A model generated the notes under the pieces. That model saw only the letters and a program-made list of their open reading frames with translations, ran no database searches and was not told the origin of the DNA. A DNA stretch of 23,030 nt from Deinococcus sp. (GTDB lineage Bacteria > Deinococcota > Deinococci > Deinococcales > Thermaceae). A program made the position numbers and the translations under genes. Positions 21,495 to 23,030 of this stretch are shown here, one piece after another (positions within the stretch are counted from its first letter, which is position 1; every line of letters starts with the position of its first letter). The stretch is from positions 863-23,892 of the forward strand of contig JAMCQK010000105.1 in assembly GCA_023382135.1 (NCBI GenBank), written 5' to 3'.

Positions 21495-23030
21495 ATGAGT
21501 CAAGCGGTGCGCATTGTTATCCTTGGCGTCGTACAAGGCGTGGGCTTCCGGCCTTTTGTTTACCGCTTGGCAAGGGCCAGTGGAATTACTGGCTTTGTGC
21601 TTAATGCCGGAGGCGGCGTGGAGATTCACGCAGAGGGAAACGAAGCGTCGCTGAAAGCTTTTATTGAGGGGCTGAGAACCAGGCACCCGCCAGCGGCCAA
21701 AATCAGCGGCCTCGATTGCCTCCCCGTTTTCCCGCGCGGCTACCGGGAATTTTCCATCCACAAAAGTGAGCACCAAGGCCAACCCACCACTGGCATCTCG
21801 CCCGATCTGGCCGTCTGCGACGAATGCTTGAAAGAACTCTTTGATCCGCGGGACCGGCGCTATCACTATCCCTACATTAACTGCGTAAATTGCGGTCCAC
21901 GCTTTTCCATCATTGAAGGCTTGCCTTACGACCGGCCCCGAACCACCATGAAGGCGTGGGCCTGGTGTCGGGATTGTGAGCGCCAGTATCACGACCAGCA
22001 AGACCGAAGGTTTCACGCCCAACCAATCGCTTGTCCAGAATGCGGTCCCCACTACTACCTGCAACAAGGGGACGAGAAGATACACGGTGACGAAGCCGCC
22101 ATTCAAGAAGCGGCACGGCTGATGCGCGAAGGAAAAATTATCGCACTAAAAGGCGTGGGCGGGTATCACTTGGCGTGTGATGCGCGCAACCCGGAGGCAG
22201 TGCGTGCCCTGCGTGAGCGCAAGTACCGCAAAGAAAAACCCTTTGCGGTCATGGTGGAGAAACTCGAGTCCGCCCGCGAACTGATAGAACTCTCGCTGGA
22301 ATCCGAATCCCTGCTCACTTCCCCCGCCCGACCTATTGTTTTGGCGAAAGCGAAAGAGAGTCTTCCCGGAGTTGCTCCGGAGAATACCGACCTAGGCGTA
22401 ATGGTGTCCTACACACCGCTGCATTATCTGCTCTTTCACTATGGCGCTCCGGAAGTGCTGGTCATGACCAGCGCCAACCGCTCCTCCGAGCCCATCGCCT
22501 TTTCTGATCAAGAAGCACTGGCCTCTTTGAGCGGTATTGCCGATGCTTTTCTGATAGGCGAGCGGCCGATTGCCCGGCGGGTGGAAGACTCAGTTGTTCA
22601 GCAATCCGCATTCAGCACAGCGTTTGTTCGCCGTTCACGCGGGTTTGCGCCCGCTGTGGCTGCCAAATTACCCGCCAAAAGGCCCATTCTGGCTGTTGGA
22701 GCCGACCTTAAAAACACCGTTACCTTGGTGGTGGACGGCCAGGCATTTCTTAGCCAGTACCTTGGCGACCTCGAGCACCTTTCCTCGTATCAAGCTTTTC
22801 AAGAAACGATCACCGATTTCCTCCAGATGTATCGATTGAAGCCCGAGGAACTTATCGTTGCTCACGATTCCCACCCCGAGTACCGGTCAACCGTTCACGC
22901 GCTTTCGCTTGCTGTTAACATGCGCTTCGCGGTTCAGCATCACCGCTCGCACGTGGCGGCCGTGCTTGCGGAACACGGGCTTTTTGAGAAACGCGTTATT
23001 GGCGTTGCCTTCGACGGTACCGGCTACGGC
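21495..23030 (+). CDS. hypF: Carbamoyltransferase HypF, N-terminal part (cut by window edge)
   Basis: HypF makes carbamoyl-AMP from carbamoyl phosphate and moves the carbamoyl group to HypE. From the ATG at 21495 there are 512 open codons to the window end. The acylphosphatase domain starts VILGVVQGVGFRPFVYRLA (residues 8-26). Two zinc fingers follow, with C108, C111, C130, C133 and C158, C161, C180, C183. The YrdC-like domain covers about 200-385 (IIALKGVGGYHLACDARN, KEKPFAVMV, TSANRSSEPIAF). The Kae1-like domain begins at VGADLKNTVTLV and runs off the edge at FDGTGYG. About two thirds of a usual 750-residue protein is present, with no frameshift. Confidence 0.97.
   Translation, partial: MSQAVRIVILGVVQGVGFRPFVYRLARASGITGFVLNAGGGVEIHAEGNEASLKAFIEGLRTRHPPAAKISGLDCLPVFPRGYREFSIHKSEHQGQPTTGISPDLAVCDECLKELFDPRDRRYHYPYINCVNCGPRFSIIEGLPYDRPRTTMKAWAWCRDCERQYHDQQDRRFHAQPIACPECGPHYYLQQGDEKIHGDEAAIQEAARLMREGKIIALKGVGGYHLACDARNPEAVRALRERKYRKEKPFAVMVEKLESARELIELSLESESLLTSPARPIVLAKAKESLPGVAPENTDLGVMVSYTPLHYLLFHYGAPEVLVMTSANRSSEPIAFSDQEALASLSGIADAFLIGERPIARRVEDSVVQQSAFSTAFVRRSRGFAPAVAAKLPAKRPILAVGADLKNTVTLVVDGQAFLSQYLGDLEHLSSYQAFQETITDFLQMYRLKPEELIVAHDSHPEYRSTVHALSLAVNMRFAVQHHRSHVAAVLAEHGLFEKRVIGVAFDGTGYG

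Noticed and set aside
1..23030. CRISPR array, phage genes or integrase attachment sites
   Set aside because: No regularly spaced repeats, phage structural genes, integrase or direct-repeat boundary around the tRNA were found.

Overview
The window looks like part of a chromosome from a thermophilic bacterium of the Thermus/Meiothermus group. This is an inference from the rph-murI pair, the character of the proteins and a strong excess of the palindrome CTCGAG; no 16S gene is present to settle it. The dominant content, about 9.4-23.0 kb, is a [NiFe]-hydrogenase locus in two divergent operons, with a probable nickel-uptake operon beside it.

Left part (1-3.4 kb): the 5' part of rph (RNase PH, cut by the window edge) and murI on the minus strand, a tRNA-Thr(CGT) with a good upstream promoter, a class I SAM-dependent methyltransferase, and a dead IS256/IS1249-type transposase with several frameshifts.

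Middle (3.4-9.0 kb, minus strand): a tightly overlapped five-gene ABC importer of the peptide/nickel class (binding protein, two permeases, two ATPases), preceded by an FmdE-family metal-binding protein. A perfect TATAAT -10 box lies just upstream of the FmdE gene. The position next to a hydrogenase makes nickel, or a nickel chelate, the likely substrate; the sequence alone does not prove it.

Hydrogenase structural operon (17.15 down to 9.44 kb, minus strand), in order of transcription: a CooC-like nickel-insertion ATPase; the small subunit (no Tat signal, so cytoplasmic); five consecutive tiny genes, each encoding one N-terminal membrane helix plus a helical cytoplasmic tail; the large subunit with both Ni-Fe cysteine pairs and a cleavable C-terminal tail; a maturation-protease homologue that has lost its metal ligands; a small helix-turn-helix protein with a Cys/His-rich tail; a NifU/Rieske-like fusion whose Rieske histidines are absent; and a normal maturation protease.

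Maturation operon (17.34 kb to the right edge, plus strand): hypC, a second hypC-like gene without the N-terminal Cys, hypD, hypE, a tandem-SIS (GmhA-like) protein, a one-cysteine glutaredoxin-fold protein, and hypF (cut by the window edge). hypA and hypB are not seen; the CooC-like ATPase may replace HypB.

Working model (inference): the importer supplies nickel; HypCDEF build the Fe(CN)2CO group; the CooC-like ATPase helps insert nickel; the intact protease trims the large subunit; and the five small membrane proteins hold a cytoplasmic H2-oxidising enzyme on the inner face of the membrane, with the NifU/Rieske-like protein as a possible electron carrier or cluster donor. The five-gene membrane cassette between the small- and large-subunit genes is the most novel-looking part.
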